From Methanomethylovorans sp041447285 (lineage in GTDB: Archaea; Halobacteriota; Methanosarcinia; Methanosarcinales; Methanosarcinaceae): a DNA stretch of 64,000 nucleotides. A program made the translations under genes and the position numbers. Position 1 is the first letter of the stretch. Every line of letters begins with the position of its first letter. Of the stretch, positions 8,987 to 17,272 are shown in pieces. Below the pieces are notes generated by a model that was given only the letters and a program-made list of their open reading frames with translations, was not told where the DNA came from and did no database searches. The DNA lies in the NCBI RefSeq assembly GCF_041447285.1, contig NZ_JBGMEB010000005.1:1-64000 (forward strand), written 5' to 3'.

Positions 8987-9754
8987 TCATTTTCTGCGGA
9001 CGACTGTAACCACCGCATCTTCATCATCACGTGTCTCTACGCTTTCGTAGTCTGTTTCTGATTTCTTTCTAGAAACATTATCCTTAGCAACGATAAACTC
9101 GCCAGTGAACGCTTGGGAAGCATTCTTATCCTTTTTTCTGAAATTACGTGCATCATCACTTTCTGCTATAATATACTCAGTTTTTCTCTCTTCAACTTCC
9201 GGTTTCTTTATCTGGACAGGTTCAGGCTGCGCATCCCTTATGTTGAATCGGTGATTCACTGAGGCAGTTTGCCCGATTGGCCCCCTTGGAAGATCAGTAG
9301 GCCTGATGGAAAATGATGGGGGTTTAGCAGGCGACTGTGGCGGTCTGGGAATTTCAGGCTGTGGTATTATCTTCTTTTTCTCATCCCGGAATATGCTTAC
9401 TTCTGCTTCTTTTACAGGTGTTGGTTCTCTTGAAGGAGCCGGTATAGAAGGCTGTACTGGCATGGAGATCTCTTGTTCTCTCTTTTCAAGTGCTGATTTT
9501 TTGAAAGAACGGATCAACGATTTCTGATCTAACAATTCATCCATTACGCCATTGAGATTATTAGCAAGTTCTTGTATCCTATTCTCGAGCTTTGAAAGAC
9601 GGTTATTGATGTCAAGATCATTTTTAAACTCACTACGGATCTCCACCATGATGGAATCCCTAAGAGATCTTTTGATCTCATCTATTTCTGCTTCTTTTTC
9701 CCTTAGTTGCCTTTCAAGCCTTTCGATGATGAAATCCCTATTCTCACCATTCAT
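8987..9754 (-). CDS. Coiled-coil and proline-rich protein of unknown function upstream of smc
   Basis: A 255-residue soluble protein that I do not recognise. Residues 1-100 are strongly charged heptad-like sequence (RLERQLREKEAEIDEIKRSL, then NRLSKLENRIQELANNLNG), predicting a coiled coil. Residues 110-170 are rich in proline with basic and polar residues (IPAPSREPTP, PRPPQSPAKP). The C-terminal part is charged, with no catalytic motif, and ends ETRDDEDAVVTVVRRK. It lies 39 bases before smc on the same strand, which suggests co-transcription and perhaps a role as an SMC partner or scaffold; that role is inference. The start is fixed by an ATG shortly after a TATA region. Confidence 0.8.
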   Translation of the reverse strand: MNGENRDFIIERLERQLREKEAEIDEIKRSLRDSIMVEIRSEFKNDLDINNRLSKLENRIQELANNLNGVMDELLDQKSLIRSFKKSALEKREQEISMPVQPSIPAPSREPTPVKEAEVSIFRDEKKKIIPQPEIPRPPQSPAKPPSFSIRPTDLPRGPIGQTASVNHRFNIRDAQPEPVQIKKPEVEERKTEYIIAESDDARNFRKKDKNASQAFTGEFIVAKDNVSRKKSETDYESVETRDDEDAVVTVVRRK

Positions 9755-9830
9755 GTGATACCTCGCAAGACCATTCTATCCCTTCTGCGGCGAATTATAT
9801 GATAAAAGTATAATATAACTTATGGTTCAT

Positions 9831-9840
9831 TTTATATAAA
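9831..9840 (-). promoter_or_regulatory. TATA box of the coiled-coil/smc/scpAB operon
   Basis: TTTATATAAA (a perfect palindrome) lies 77 bases before the first gene; a second AT-rich element (9808-9820) is nearer. No other clear promoter is seen within the four-gene unit. The element sits directly after the rad50 stop codon. Confidence 0.45.
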
Positions 9841-9861
9841 TGTGCTTATAAATAGCCTCTC

Positions 9862-12525
9862 TCAGCGTGCTGTTATTGCGGAAGTATTTGTGATTGGGTC
9901 TTTTTCCACATAGAATAAATGATCCGCAGAATCGATAAGCGCTTCATCATGTGAAACAATAATTATCTGACCAACACCGAAATCTCTCATAAGATCGATG
10001 AGCTTTATGAGCTGCTGCACGTGCCCCCTGTCCAGGAATACAGTTGGCTCATCCATTATCAAAGGAGGCAGGCTTGAACCATTTTCCGGTCCTCCCATTG
10101 CCATGGACAATAATCTGTAGATGGCACATCTCAGTACAAGATTGAAAATAGCCCTTTCCCCACCGCTAAGCAGCTTTGGTTCTAGTGGAGTCCCATCCTT
10201 CCCGAAAACCGTCAGGTTATACTCAGAATCGAGTTGCACATGTGAATATGCATTATTTGAATACATGAATGAGAATATTTCATTAATAAGAGTATCAAGA
10301 GTACCTACGTTGCGTGACCGCAACTCAGCCCTGATACGAATATACATACTCTCAAGTTCCTCGGCATCCTTATACACCGTACCAAGAAAATCTGATTTGT
10401 GTACAAGAGAGCGCAACTCCTGTTGCAAACGGGAAAGCCTTTCTATTTCCTTTTCTGTCATTCCTATTTGCTTTATCAGTTCAGTTCGTTTCTCTTCCAG
10501 TTTCTTTATTTCCATTTCAATCTTCTTGAGAGCTGCTTCATACTGCTGCAACAGGGATTTAAGTGATCCGGCATCTATTCCTCCCATTTTTTCATCGATC
10601 TCGGATAACCGTTGCTTCCCATCCTTTATCTGCTGTTCCAGCAGCCCTATTTTTTCCTGTTCACTGCGTATCCGCTCTTCCAGCTTCTCTATATCCTTTC
10701 CCTTATTTTCACTTTCAATAAGGTTTTGTTTTGCTTTTTTAGCAATATTTAGCTTTTCCATAGTTTCAGCATGCTTTTTAGTTTCAAAAGTGAGTGCTTC
10801 TTGCAGCAGCTGTTCCTGCTCCTTCATTTGTGCAATTGTAATTTCTATCTCTTGCTTATGGGAAACAGCTTCATTCAATCTATTTTTATCTTCATCCATT
10901 CTTGAAGCATGATCGTTAAGAATCTTTTGTGACAAGTCTATTTTCTCATTAAATGATTTGACCTGAATATCATAATCTTCCATTTTTCTAGAAGTTACTT
11001 TTACCTGTTTCAGTTGTTCCATTTTCAGGCCAAAATCTTCTTCTTTCTTACTGATAGCATCTAGTTCTTTTTCCAATGAGGCCAAATGTTCTTCATCAGA
11101 CTGAATTGTTTCATGCATTGCAGAACCGTGCAAATCCTGCCCGCAAGTTGGGCACTTGCCTTGGTCCATAAGTTCTTTGCTTTTATCTATGCGCTTTTTT
11201 GTCTCTTCTCTTTGGGTGAACAATTTCATTTTATCCCCATGCAAGGTTTTTTGTTGCGCCTGGACTAATTCTATGATATCTTCAAGTCCTGATAGCTTCT
11301 TAGGGGTGAAACCCAGAGATTCTATTTCTTTTGCTATGGACAATTTCTCTGCTTGTGTACTTTCAAGCGAAGCTTTCAGTTTTTCAATTTGTAGAGTTGC
11401 TTCATCCTTCTTCTTCAGGTTGCTTTCAATAGATAGGTTTATGTCTTTGATCTGGTTAGAAAGCTGCTGCAAGGTCCTATCTGCATTTTCGATGTTCTGC
11501 AAATGCAAGGCTTTTTTTTGTCCGGTATAGTTTAGTTTGTCCCGTTGTACACGCTCCTGCTCCTCAGCATGTACAAGCATTTGCTCCACATCTCCATCCC
11601 ATACCATTTGTTCCTTGATACTAGAAACACTTTGTTTGAGTTCATTTATATGGGAGCGTAGGGATTGGATAGAAGAAGTACTGTTGTTAATACTTCCAAA
11701 TGCTTCTGTCTTCTTGGTGTTGAACCCCAGTATCTGGGTAGCAATAGACTTTTTTTGGAGTGCAAGTTGTTCGTATTCTCCAAGCTTTGAACGGAACTCT
11801 TCGATTCTTGACCTTGTCTTGTCCCTGGTTTCACTAACTGACACATGTTTTTCTTTAATTTGTGCTGCCTCGGTCAGCAAGCGGTTCAAGTTGGCAACAG
11901 GATCCTTACCTTCTATCTCTGCGGTTTCGTTCTTTACTTCCTTTATACGCCTTTCAGTATCGCGCTGATGCCTCCCCACCCCAATCCTGGCATTTCCTGC
12001 TCGCTCTCTGTAGTCCTCAAGTTTTCCTATCTGCAGAAGGTCATCTATCATCTTCTGCCTCTCAGCAGGCTTTGCATTGATGAGAACATCGATCTCACCC
12101 TGCCTTATATATACGCAGTTCCTGAAAGCTTCTTCATCCATCCTCAACAGCAAAAGAATGCTATCGTAAGTGCGCTTCGCCTGGTCCGTGAAGATCTGCC
12201 CGTTAATCTTGAGCACTGAACGGGTATTGGAGGCCCTGCCAGATTCAGGGTCATTACGGAATACTTGTTCCATACAGTAGATATCGCTTTTCTGCTCGAA
12301 TTCCAATAAAATAGATGCTTTTGTAGCTCCCTTGCGTACAATATCTGCAATAGTGAAATCCTTTGAGAGGGTTTTGCTTCCAAAAAGGCCTGTGAAACAA
12401 GCCTCCAGAAGGCTGGACTTACCGCTGCCATTTACACCTGAAATAACAGTAACTCCATTCTTAAAAAGAATATCAAGATCTTCATAACTACGGATGTTTT
12501 CTACTTTCAAGTGTTTAAGCATCAA
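9862..12525 (-). CDS. rad50: DNA double-strand break repair ATPase Rad50
   Basis: An 887-residue SMC-like ATPase that forms the Mre11-Rad50 complex for sensing and trimming DNA ends. It has an N-terminal Walker A (GVNGSGKSSLLEA), the FIRQGEID-type Q-loop region (YIRQGEIDVL), a coiled coil and a zinc hook KCPTCGQ near residue 457, where CXXC pairs two complexes through Zn2+. The second coiled coil leads to a C-terminal head with signature LSGGERAIFNLVLR and Walker B LIMDEPTVFLDRGH. The start overlaps the mre11 stop by four bases. Length is typical of archaeal Rad50. No herA or nurA gene is next to it, unlike many archaea. Confidence 0.97.
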   Translation of the reverse strand: MMLKHLKVENIRSYEDLDILFKNGVTVISGVNGSGKSSLLEACFTGLFGSKTLSKDFTIADIVRKGATKASILLEFEQKSDIYCMEQVFRNDPESGRASNTRSVLKINGQIFTDQAKRTYDSILLLLRMDEEAFRNCVYIRQGEIDVLINAKPAERQKMIDDLLQIGKLEDYRERAGNARIGVGRHQRDTERRIKEVKNETAEIEGKDPVANLNRLLTEAAQIKEKHVSVSETRDKTRSRIEEFRSKLGEYEQLALQKKSIATQILGFNTKKTEAFGSINNSTSSIQSLRSHINELKQSVSSIKEQMVWDGDVEQMLVHAEEQERVQRDKLNYTGQKKALHLQNIENADRTLQQLSNQIKDINLSIESNLKKKDEATLQIEKLKASLESTQAEKLSIAKEIESLGFTPKKLSGLEDIIELVQAQQKTLHGDKMKLFTQREETKKRIDKSKELMDQGKCPTCGQDLHGSAMHETIQSDEEHLASLEKELDAISKKEEDFGLKMEQLKQVKVTSRKMEDYDIQVKSFNEKIDLSQKILNDHASRMDEDKNRLNEAVSHKQEIEITIAQMKEQEQLLQEALTFETKKHAETMEKLNIAKKAKQNLIESENKGKDIEKLEERIRSEQEKIGLLEQQIKDGKQRLSEIDEKMGGIDAGSLKSLLQQYEAALKKIEMEIKKLEEKRTELIKQIGMTEKEIERLSRLQQELRSLVHKSDFLGTVYKDAEELESMYIRIRAELRSRNVGTLDTLINEIFSFMYSNNAYSHVQLDSEYNLTVFGKDGTPLEPKLLSGGERAIFNLVLRCAIYRLLSMAMGGPENGSSLPPLIMDEPTVFLDRGHVQQLIKLIDLMRDFGVGQIIIVSHDEALIDSADHLFYVEKDPITNTSAITAR

Positions 12526-13928
12526 AGGTAATCACCCAGATTGTACTGTTTTGGCTTTGCATGAGCAGATGCCTTTTGATTCTTATCATAATATTTTTTA
12601 TTCTCTGTTTCTATTGCAACCATGTCTGGTTCTTTTTCAGACTCTGGGGCCTTGATCTCGTGAACATTGATAACATATTTTTCAGTTTCTTTTGCTATAT
12701 TTACTTTAGGAGCTGAGGGTAGAGTAGTTTCATTCTCACTTTTAGATGAATAATAAGAAATTTCTTCATTCAAAGATTCTAATAGCATAGGTTTTGAAAA
12801 GTCCATTTTATCCAGAAGATCACCAAGGCGGTTTTCGGCCTCATCGCTAACCTTTGTTTTAGGAAGAGAAAGGTCTCTGACAATCTCGTCTACCAGCAGG
12901 CCACCCTCTGAAAGGCTCATTTTTTTGATCTCATTTTTTATTGCCTCGTCAGGATCATAGAAGGAAATGGAAACAGATTGCCCAAAAAGATCTTCAGCGA
13001 CTTTCCTCAAGTCCCTTACTCCTGGAACTAGTACATTACGTGAAAGTAGCATCTCTTCTATCTCAGCATAGGAAATTGACACACTGTCATCGTCACCGTT
13101 TATCTCCACGAACACCACTTTATTTTCTACATCCTGTTCCTTCACGGCAGACAATATGTCCTCGTATATCTTTGCAGGATCACCGATGCTAACTGGTATT
13201 CTGAGAAATTCCCGAGTCGGAATATTTCTTCTACTGATATCGATACCTTTTTGTGAGATAGTAATTGTATTGTAAGACCGATTCTCCTCTTCTGCAAGAC
13301 TATTGCGCTCAGTGCTGCCACAGTATGTTACCCACGTATCGCCTACAGTGATCTTCTCGTACTTGTGATAATCCCCAAGAAGCATAACATCCACATGGAA
13401 AGGCACAGAGTCTATCACTGAAGCACAGTCCCATTCTCCTACAGTTATAGGGCTCATGAGCTGGTGCATTACAAGTACATTGTACGATGAATCCAGAGGT
13501 TCTTTAAAAGCAGAAAAATCGAAAAGAGGAATCTTTGATCTTGGAACACTGTCAATACCATAGAAGGCTACATCTTCAATCATGTAAGGAAAAGTTCCAA
13601 GCCTTATTGCAAGCTCCATGCTTTCAAAAAGGTCAAGCCACTGGGTACTCTGTTTGCTTTCATGGTTGCCGACGATGGCCAGAAGCGGAATCTTTGCTTC
13701 TTTGAGCCGCGAAAAAAGTTTCATGGTATCCAGGATATCTTCCAGTGAAGGGGTCCTTGAATCAAAAAGGTCTCCTGCATGTACCACTGCATCCACCTTC
13801 ATTTCAATGGCGTGGTCTATGACGGTTGAGAACGCCTGAAGGAAATCCTGCCTTCGTACCTCATTGTGATATTGCCGGTATCCTATGTGAGTATCTGCAG
13901 TATGGATTATTTTTATCTCTCGGTCCAT
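12522..13928 (-). CDS. mre11: DNA double-strand break repair nuclease Mre11
   Basis: A 468-residue Mn-dependent nuclease and partner of Rad50. The calcineurin-like phosphoesterase motifs are in order: HTADTHIGYRQ (residues 8-18), VHAGDLFDSRTP, AIVGNHESKQS, and later MLLGDYHKYE. A capping domain follows at about residues 250-340. The C-terminal ~100 residues are polar and basic (ENKKYYDKNQKASAHAKPKQ) and probably hold the Rad50-binding helices. It is the first gene of the mre11-rad50 pair, transcribed divergently from the pilin-like operon that starts 115 bases away. Confidence 0.96.
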   Translation of the reverse strand: MDREIKIIHTADTHIGYRQYHNEVRRQDFLQAFSTVIDHAIEMKVDAVVHAGDLFDSRTPSLEDILDTMKLFSRLKEAKIPLLAIVGNHESKQSTQWLDLFESMELAIRLGTFPYMIEDVAFYGIDSVPRSKIPLFDFSAFKEPLDSSYNVLVMHQLMSPITVGEWDCASVIDSVPFHVDVMLLGDYHKYEKITVGDTWVTYCGSTERNSLAEEENRSYNTITISQKGIDISRRNIPTREFLRIPVSIGDPAKIYEDILSAVKEQDVENKVVFVEINGDDDSVSISYAEIEEMLLSRNVLVPGVRDLRKVAEDLFGQSVSISFYDPDEAIKNEIKKMSLSEGGLLVDEIVRDLSLPKTKVSDEAENRLGDLLDKMDFSKPMLLESLNEEISYYSSKSENETTLPSAPKVNIAKETEKYVINVHEIKAPESEKEPDMVAIETENKKYYDKNQKASAHAKPKQYNLGDYL

Positions 13929-13988
13929 CTGGGTTATAATATGCCCCTACAGCATTTTAATATTCCGAAATGTAAGCTCAACTGACTC

Positions 13989-14021
13989 GGTATAAATAAT
14001 AGATAAGTTATATTTATATAA
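13989..14021. promoter_or_regulatory. Divergent promoters for mre11 and the pilin-like operon
   Basis: On the minus strand ATTATTTATACC (complement of 13989-14000) lies about 65 bases before mre11. On the plus strand TTATATTTATATAA (14008-14021) lies 22-35 bases before the ATG at 14043, so that transcript is probably leaderless. The two TATA elements are almost adjacent and might compete for factor binding. Confidence 0.5.
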
Positions 14022-14042
14022 TTTACAAATATATTCTATTTA

Positions 14043-14507
14043 ATGGACGAAAATGGACAGATCACACTGGACTATCTTGTCGGAATTACAATATTCCTCT
14101 TAGCCCTTGTTTTTGTGTTCCAATATACCACAGGACTTTTCACACCATTTGAATCGAGTTCGGATGAGGTGACCATGATAGCCGACAGAGTAGCCACTAC
14201 TGTAGTGGAGGATCGAATAAGTTCCGGTGACTCACAGACATACAACATAGTGAGCAATAGCCTTCTGAATGATTTTTTCATACAATTGAACAACAACTAT
14301 AGCAGTACTCAGGACTCTCTGGGACTCAATGGTACATTTTTTCTTTATGATCTGAACATTTCACTGGAAAATGGTACAAAAGTTATCTCCTGTGCTGGGA
14401 AAAATTTGCCAGAGGCGGGAAATATAGGACAGACTAAAAGAGTAGTACTAATAGAGGACATTGACGGTGAAACCCACCATGCCATACTGTCATTCCGGGT
14501 GTGGTGA
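14043..14507 (+). CDS. Pilin-like membrane protein 1 (DUF7287-like)
   Basis: A 154-residue protein with a short polar N-terminus (MDENGQITLDYLVGITIF) and one hydrophobic helix at about residues 10-32, then an extracellular beta-rich domain with likely N-glycosylation sequons. The GQITLDYLVG start resembles the archaeal DUF7287 type, whose members sit in conserved runs of pilin-like genes. A glutamate-free, glycine-containing start to the helix is compatible with class III signal-peptide processing, but no standard cleavage site is obvious. It heads a run of six genes with tiny gaps or overlaps. The role as minor pilin or pseudopilin is inference. Confidence 0.75.
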   Translation: MDENGQITLDYLVGITIFLLALVFVFQYTTGLFTPFESSSDEVTMIADRVATTVVEDRISSGDSQTYNIVSNSLLNDFFIQLNNNYSSTQDSLGLNGTFFLYDLNISLENGTKVISCAGKNLPEAGNIGQTKRVVLIEDIDGETHHAILSFRVW

Positions 14508-14508
14508 C

Positions 14509-15129
14509 ATGGCCAGAAATAATGCTGACTGCAGTCTGAAAAGTGACTCTCTAGGTCAGATGCACACATTGGAAGCAGTTACTGCCACTATGATTATGGT
14601 TTCAGTAATTGTTTTTACTGTACAGGCAACGTCCCTTACACCTCTTACATCATCTACAGCCAATGCTCATATTGAAGCTCAAATGCAGACAATGGGGCAG
14701 GATATGCTCAATGTGCTGGACCATGCTTCTTCAGGAGATACTTCTCCTATCAGGCAGGATATTATCTCATGGAATGGAGAGGAATATTCCTGGAATGGTA
14801 CAGCATATTGCTCGGTAACTACTACGGATTACACTCTTTTGAACAGCTCCACTGAGGGGATACTCAAAGAGATAGCTGTACCCAGAGGTATAGCACACAA
14901 TGTTCTTTTCTCGTATATTGACAGTTCAGGGTTGCCTCAGGGAACAGCATACATCTACAACGGAGACCCTTCCGACAACGCAGTTTCAATTTCAAGAAAA
15001 GTACTTCTTTCTAACCATGATATTTCTGATCCTGCTACTTTTCTGGCGAACACAGGTATACCTGATTCAGATCCCTCTTCGGATTTCTATAATATTGTTG
15101 ATGTGAGACTGACCCTCTGGAGAATGTGA
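14509..15129 (+). CDS. Pilin-like membrane protein 2 (DUF7288-like)
   Basis: The protein is 206 residues from the ATG at 14509; an upstream TTG at 14461 is possible but would overlap the previous gene by 47 bases. The N-terminus has the SLGQMHTLEAVTATMIMVS pattern. A single helix is followed by TSLTPLTSSTANAHIEAQMQ, which closely resembles the DUF7288 type (GQAHTLEG...TPLSASTSSQHIENQ in haloarchaea, by recall). The rest is an extracytoplasmic domain with several glycosylation sequons. It follows the previous stop codon by a single base. No enzyme motif is seen; a structural or minor pilin role is inferred from operon context. Confidence 0.75.
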   Translation: MARNNADCSLKSDSLGQMHTLEAVTATMIMVSVIVFTVQATSLTPLTSSTANAHIEAQMQTMGQDMLNVLDHASSGDTSPIRQDIISWNGEEYSWNGTAYCSVTTTDYTLLNSSTEGILKEIAVPRGIAHNVLFSYIDSSGLPQGTAYIYNGDPSDNAVSISRKVLLSNHDISDPATFLANTGIPDSDPSSDFYNIVDVRLTLWRM

Positions 15130-15142
15130 TAACAGGAGAAAT

Positions 15143-16012
15143 ATGATGAGAGCAGATGACGATTCAGCACAACTGTTACTTATTGCCGGCTTTGCCATAG
15201 GTGTGGGTATTGTCGTCTTCACTGTTATGCTTAATAATGTCATATATGCAAGCAATATGGCCTCGGATTCCAGCACTGAGACTAGTTCTTATGAAATGGG
15301 AAATGTGCTTGCACTAACTTCACAGGCTTATGAGGATGCCTATACAAGTGCAATTTCTTCAGGTACTTTTGATAACAATGCGTTTCAAGCATATCTGTCT
15401 TCGTACCAGAGTGAAGTGTCTAAATCTTTTGCTTTGTCAGGAACAAGTCTGGAGATCGAAAATAGCAGCCTCATAAATGCTCATTTTTCAAAGAATGGCA
15501 TGGTTGATGGTGTAGCTAACTGGACATTGATACGCAATGTGAACTTAACAAATAGTTTTGTAATAGAAATTCCAGATGCAAGCACTCTTGATGATGTTTC
15601 TTCATGTTTGCGCATTGAGGCTGTTGAAACAGGTGGCAATCTGCTTTGGGCTATGGATGTCTATGATTCTGAAGGCAATGTAAATGTGAGCGTCATGGAC
15701 AGCAACTCCACACTGGGTACTGTCAGTTCTTCAGGTTACCTTAATGTTTTTCTTAATGTAACAGGTAACTCCATTGATGGGAGTGACTTTAACTTCCATT
15801 TCAATGATCTGACTTCTTCTCACGAATATCAGATAAATGTGATAAATGGCGCAGCTGGTGAAGGTACATTAACAGTATCAGGGAATCTTGCTGACAGCCA
15901 GCCTTTCACCATAGCAAGGCATTCGGTAGTGCTTGCAAACATCACAATAGCATCTGCAGATAAAGAAATGTTCGTTTCATATCCTGTTCCCGTTCCCGGA
16001 GGAAGCGCATGA
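15143..16012 (+). CDS. Pilin-like membrane protein 3 (DUF7261-like)
   Basis: A 289-residue protein whose N-terminus (DDSAQLLLIAGFAIGVGIVVF) is one hydrophobic helix followed by MLNNVIYASNMASDSS. This arrangement resembles the DUF7261 type of pilin-like proteins. The remainder is predicted beta-rich and secreted, with many NXS/T sequons, and ends in a proline-glycine motif. The start is supported by GGAG six bases upstream of the ATG. Its stop overlaps the next start (ATGA). Function unknown; the neighbours suggest a multi-subunit surface filament or secretion apparatus. Confidence 0.75.
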   Translation: MMRADDDSAQLLLIAGFAIGVGIVVFTVMLNNVIYASNMASDSSTETSSYEMGNVLALTSQAYEDAYTSAISSGTFDNNAFQAYLSSYQSEVSKSFALSGTSLEIENSSLINAHFSKNGMVDGVANWTLIRNVNLTNSFVIEIPDASTLDDVSSCLRIEAVETGGNLLWAMDVYDSEGNVNVSVMDSNSTLGTVSSSGYLNVFLNVTGNSIDGSDFNFHFNDLTSSHEYQINVINGAAGEGTLTVSGNLADSQPFTIARHSVVLANITIASADKEMFVSYPVPVPGGSA

Positions 16013-16479
16013 AACTCCTCAAAGACGAAACCGCTGTTTCGATTTCAGTTGGTTTCATTCTTACTTTTGTAATCAGTGTCATAGCACTGGTTACTGTGCT
16101 TACTTCTTTCTATACGCTTATGGACAGAGCGGAGCAGACTGTCATGAGAAGCGAGTTTGAGATTCACGGAAATGATATTTCTATGCAAATTGCAAGTATA
16201 GATTCATTGGTAGCTGTCATGAATAATTCCGGAGCACGCATAGGAGTTATGGAATATGAACTCAGTCTCCCTGATCAGATAGCTGGAGAGCATTATTCTG
16301 TGAGCGTAGTAAACAGCAGCCATGAGATAATGCTGCAATCCCGTGATAAAGCAGAGACTAAGGTGATGATACCCTACAGTACAAACAACATTGCAGTTAT
16401 GGAGAGCACGATCTTCAGTGAAGCCGGCAGGCACTATATGACCTATGATCCTGTGCAAAGAAGTCTGGAGATAAGGTAA
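16009..16479 (+). CDS. Pilin-like membrane protein 4 (DUF7266-like)
   Basis: A 156-residue protein with a short basic N-terminus (MKLLKDETAVSISVGFILTF) and a hydrophobic helix, followed by a domain with a QIASIDSLVAVMNNSG segment. The DETAVSISVGFILTFVISV start is like the archaeal-pilin pattern DxAVSxxxGxxL and matches the DUF7266 type by recall. The start overlaps the stop of the preceding gene by four bases and the stop lies one base before the next start, indicating co-translation. Confidence 0.72.
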   Translation: MKLLKDETAVSISVGFILTFVISVIALVTVLTSFYTLMDRAEQTVMRSEFEIHGNDISMQIASIDSLVAVMNNSGARIGVMEYELSLPDQIAGEHYSVSVVNSSHEIMLQSRDKAETKVMIPYSTNNIAVMESTIFSEAGRHYMTYDPVQRSLEIR

Positions 16480-16480
16480 G

Positions 16481-17272
16481 ATGGGGTGCATGGAAAAAAG
16501 CTTGAAAGCTCTAAAGAATTCTGAAGAGGGTGTCTCTGAAGTAGTTGACTTCAGCATAACCATGGGTATCATGCTGCTTGCAATATCTATCATTGGTACT
16601 GCCGGTTACCCCTTAGTGGAATATATGCAGGAAGCACAGCATACAGAGAACATAAAGCAAAGCTTTACGGTGCTTACTTCAAATATTAATAAGGTAGCAT
16701 TCGGTAACTCACCTTCCCAGTCAGTGGAAATAAAATTACATGATAGTACAACAGCTGTTACAGGTACTAGTTCCATTAGTGTGGATATGCAGGTGTGGAA
16801 TTCTTCCACCGGGATAGTGGATACTGAGTCTTTTGACAGGCAGCTGAGAGTAATAGAAAATCGGTATCAAGAACGGTCTATAGGTTATGAGAACACTGGT
16901 TCCTGGGCAAAATATGAACGGGAAAAAGTAGTGATGATATCGAAGCCTAGTTTTGCAGTGAGTAATGATCTGTTAATGATACCTGCAGTGATGGTATCCG
17001 GTTCTTCGAGTGTCTCTGGCACAGGGCTGGTTCGGGTTGTATGTGACGGAGGAGTGCCTTCGGTGCACAGGTATGAGAATGTATCAATGGTGAACATCAC
17101 CATAGGCAGCGAGTATTACGATGGTTGGGGAAGATTCCTCAATGAAACACTTGACATGCGGATAACAGGATATGACACAGCCAATAATACTGTATTTGCA
17201 TCAAAGCAATACTCTCCGAACAGCATAGATGTAGTGATAGTTTACTCGCCCATGAGGGTTACTATTCAATGA
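16481..17272 (+). CDS. Pilin-like membrane protein 5 (DUF7289-like)
   Basis: A 263-residue protein: N-terminal SEEGVSEVVDFSITMGIMLL, one helix, then YMQEAQHTENIKQSFTVLTS and KVAFGNSPSQSVEIKLHDST. This matches the DUF7289 type, in which an amphipathic helix precedes an RxxEIKL-like strand. The distal domain is predicted beta-rich and extracytoplasmic. ATG codons at 16481 and 16490 are both possible starts. The stop overlaps the next gene by four bases. It is related to the next protein, with shared QSFTVL/QAFTVF and KVAFGNSP/KVALGESP segments, so the two probably arose by duplication. Confidence 0.75.
   Translation: MGCMEKSLKALKNSEEGVSEVVDFSITMGIMLLAISIIGTAGYPLVEYMQEAQHTENIKQSFTVLTSNINKVAFGNSPSQSVEIKLHDSTTAVTGTSSISVDMQVWNSSTGIVDTESFDRQLRVIENRYQERSIGYENTGSWAKYEREKVVMISKPSFAVSNDLLMIPAVMVSGSSSVSGTGLVRVVCDGGVPSVHRYENVSMVNITIGSEYYDGWGRFLNETLDMRITGYDTANNTVFASKQYSPNSIDVVIVYSPMRVTIQ

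Noticed and set aside
10121..10912. A 263-residue plus-strand frame
   Set aside because: Antisense to the rad50 coiled coil, with the same serine-rich artefact composition.
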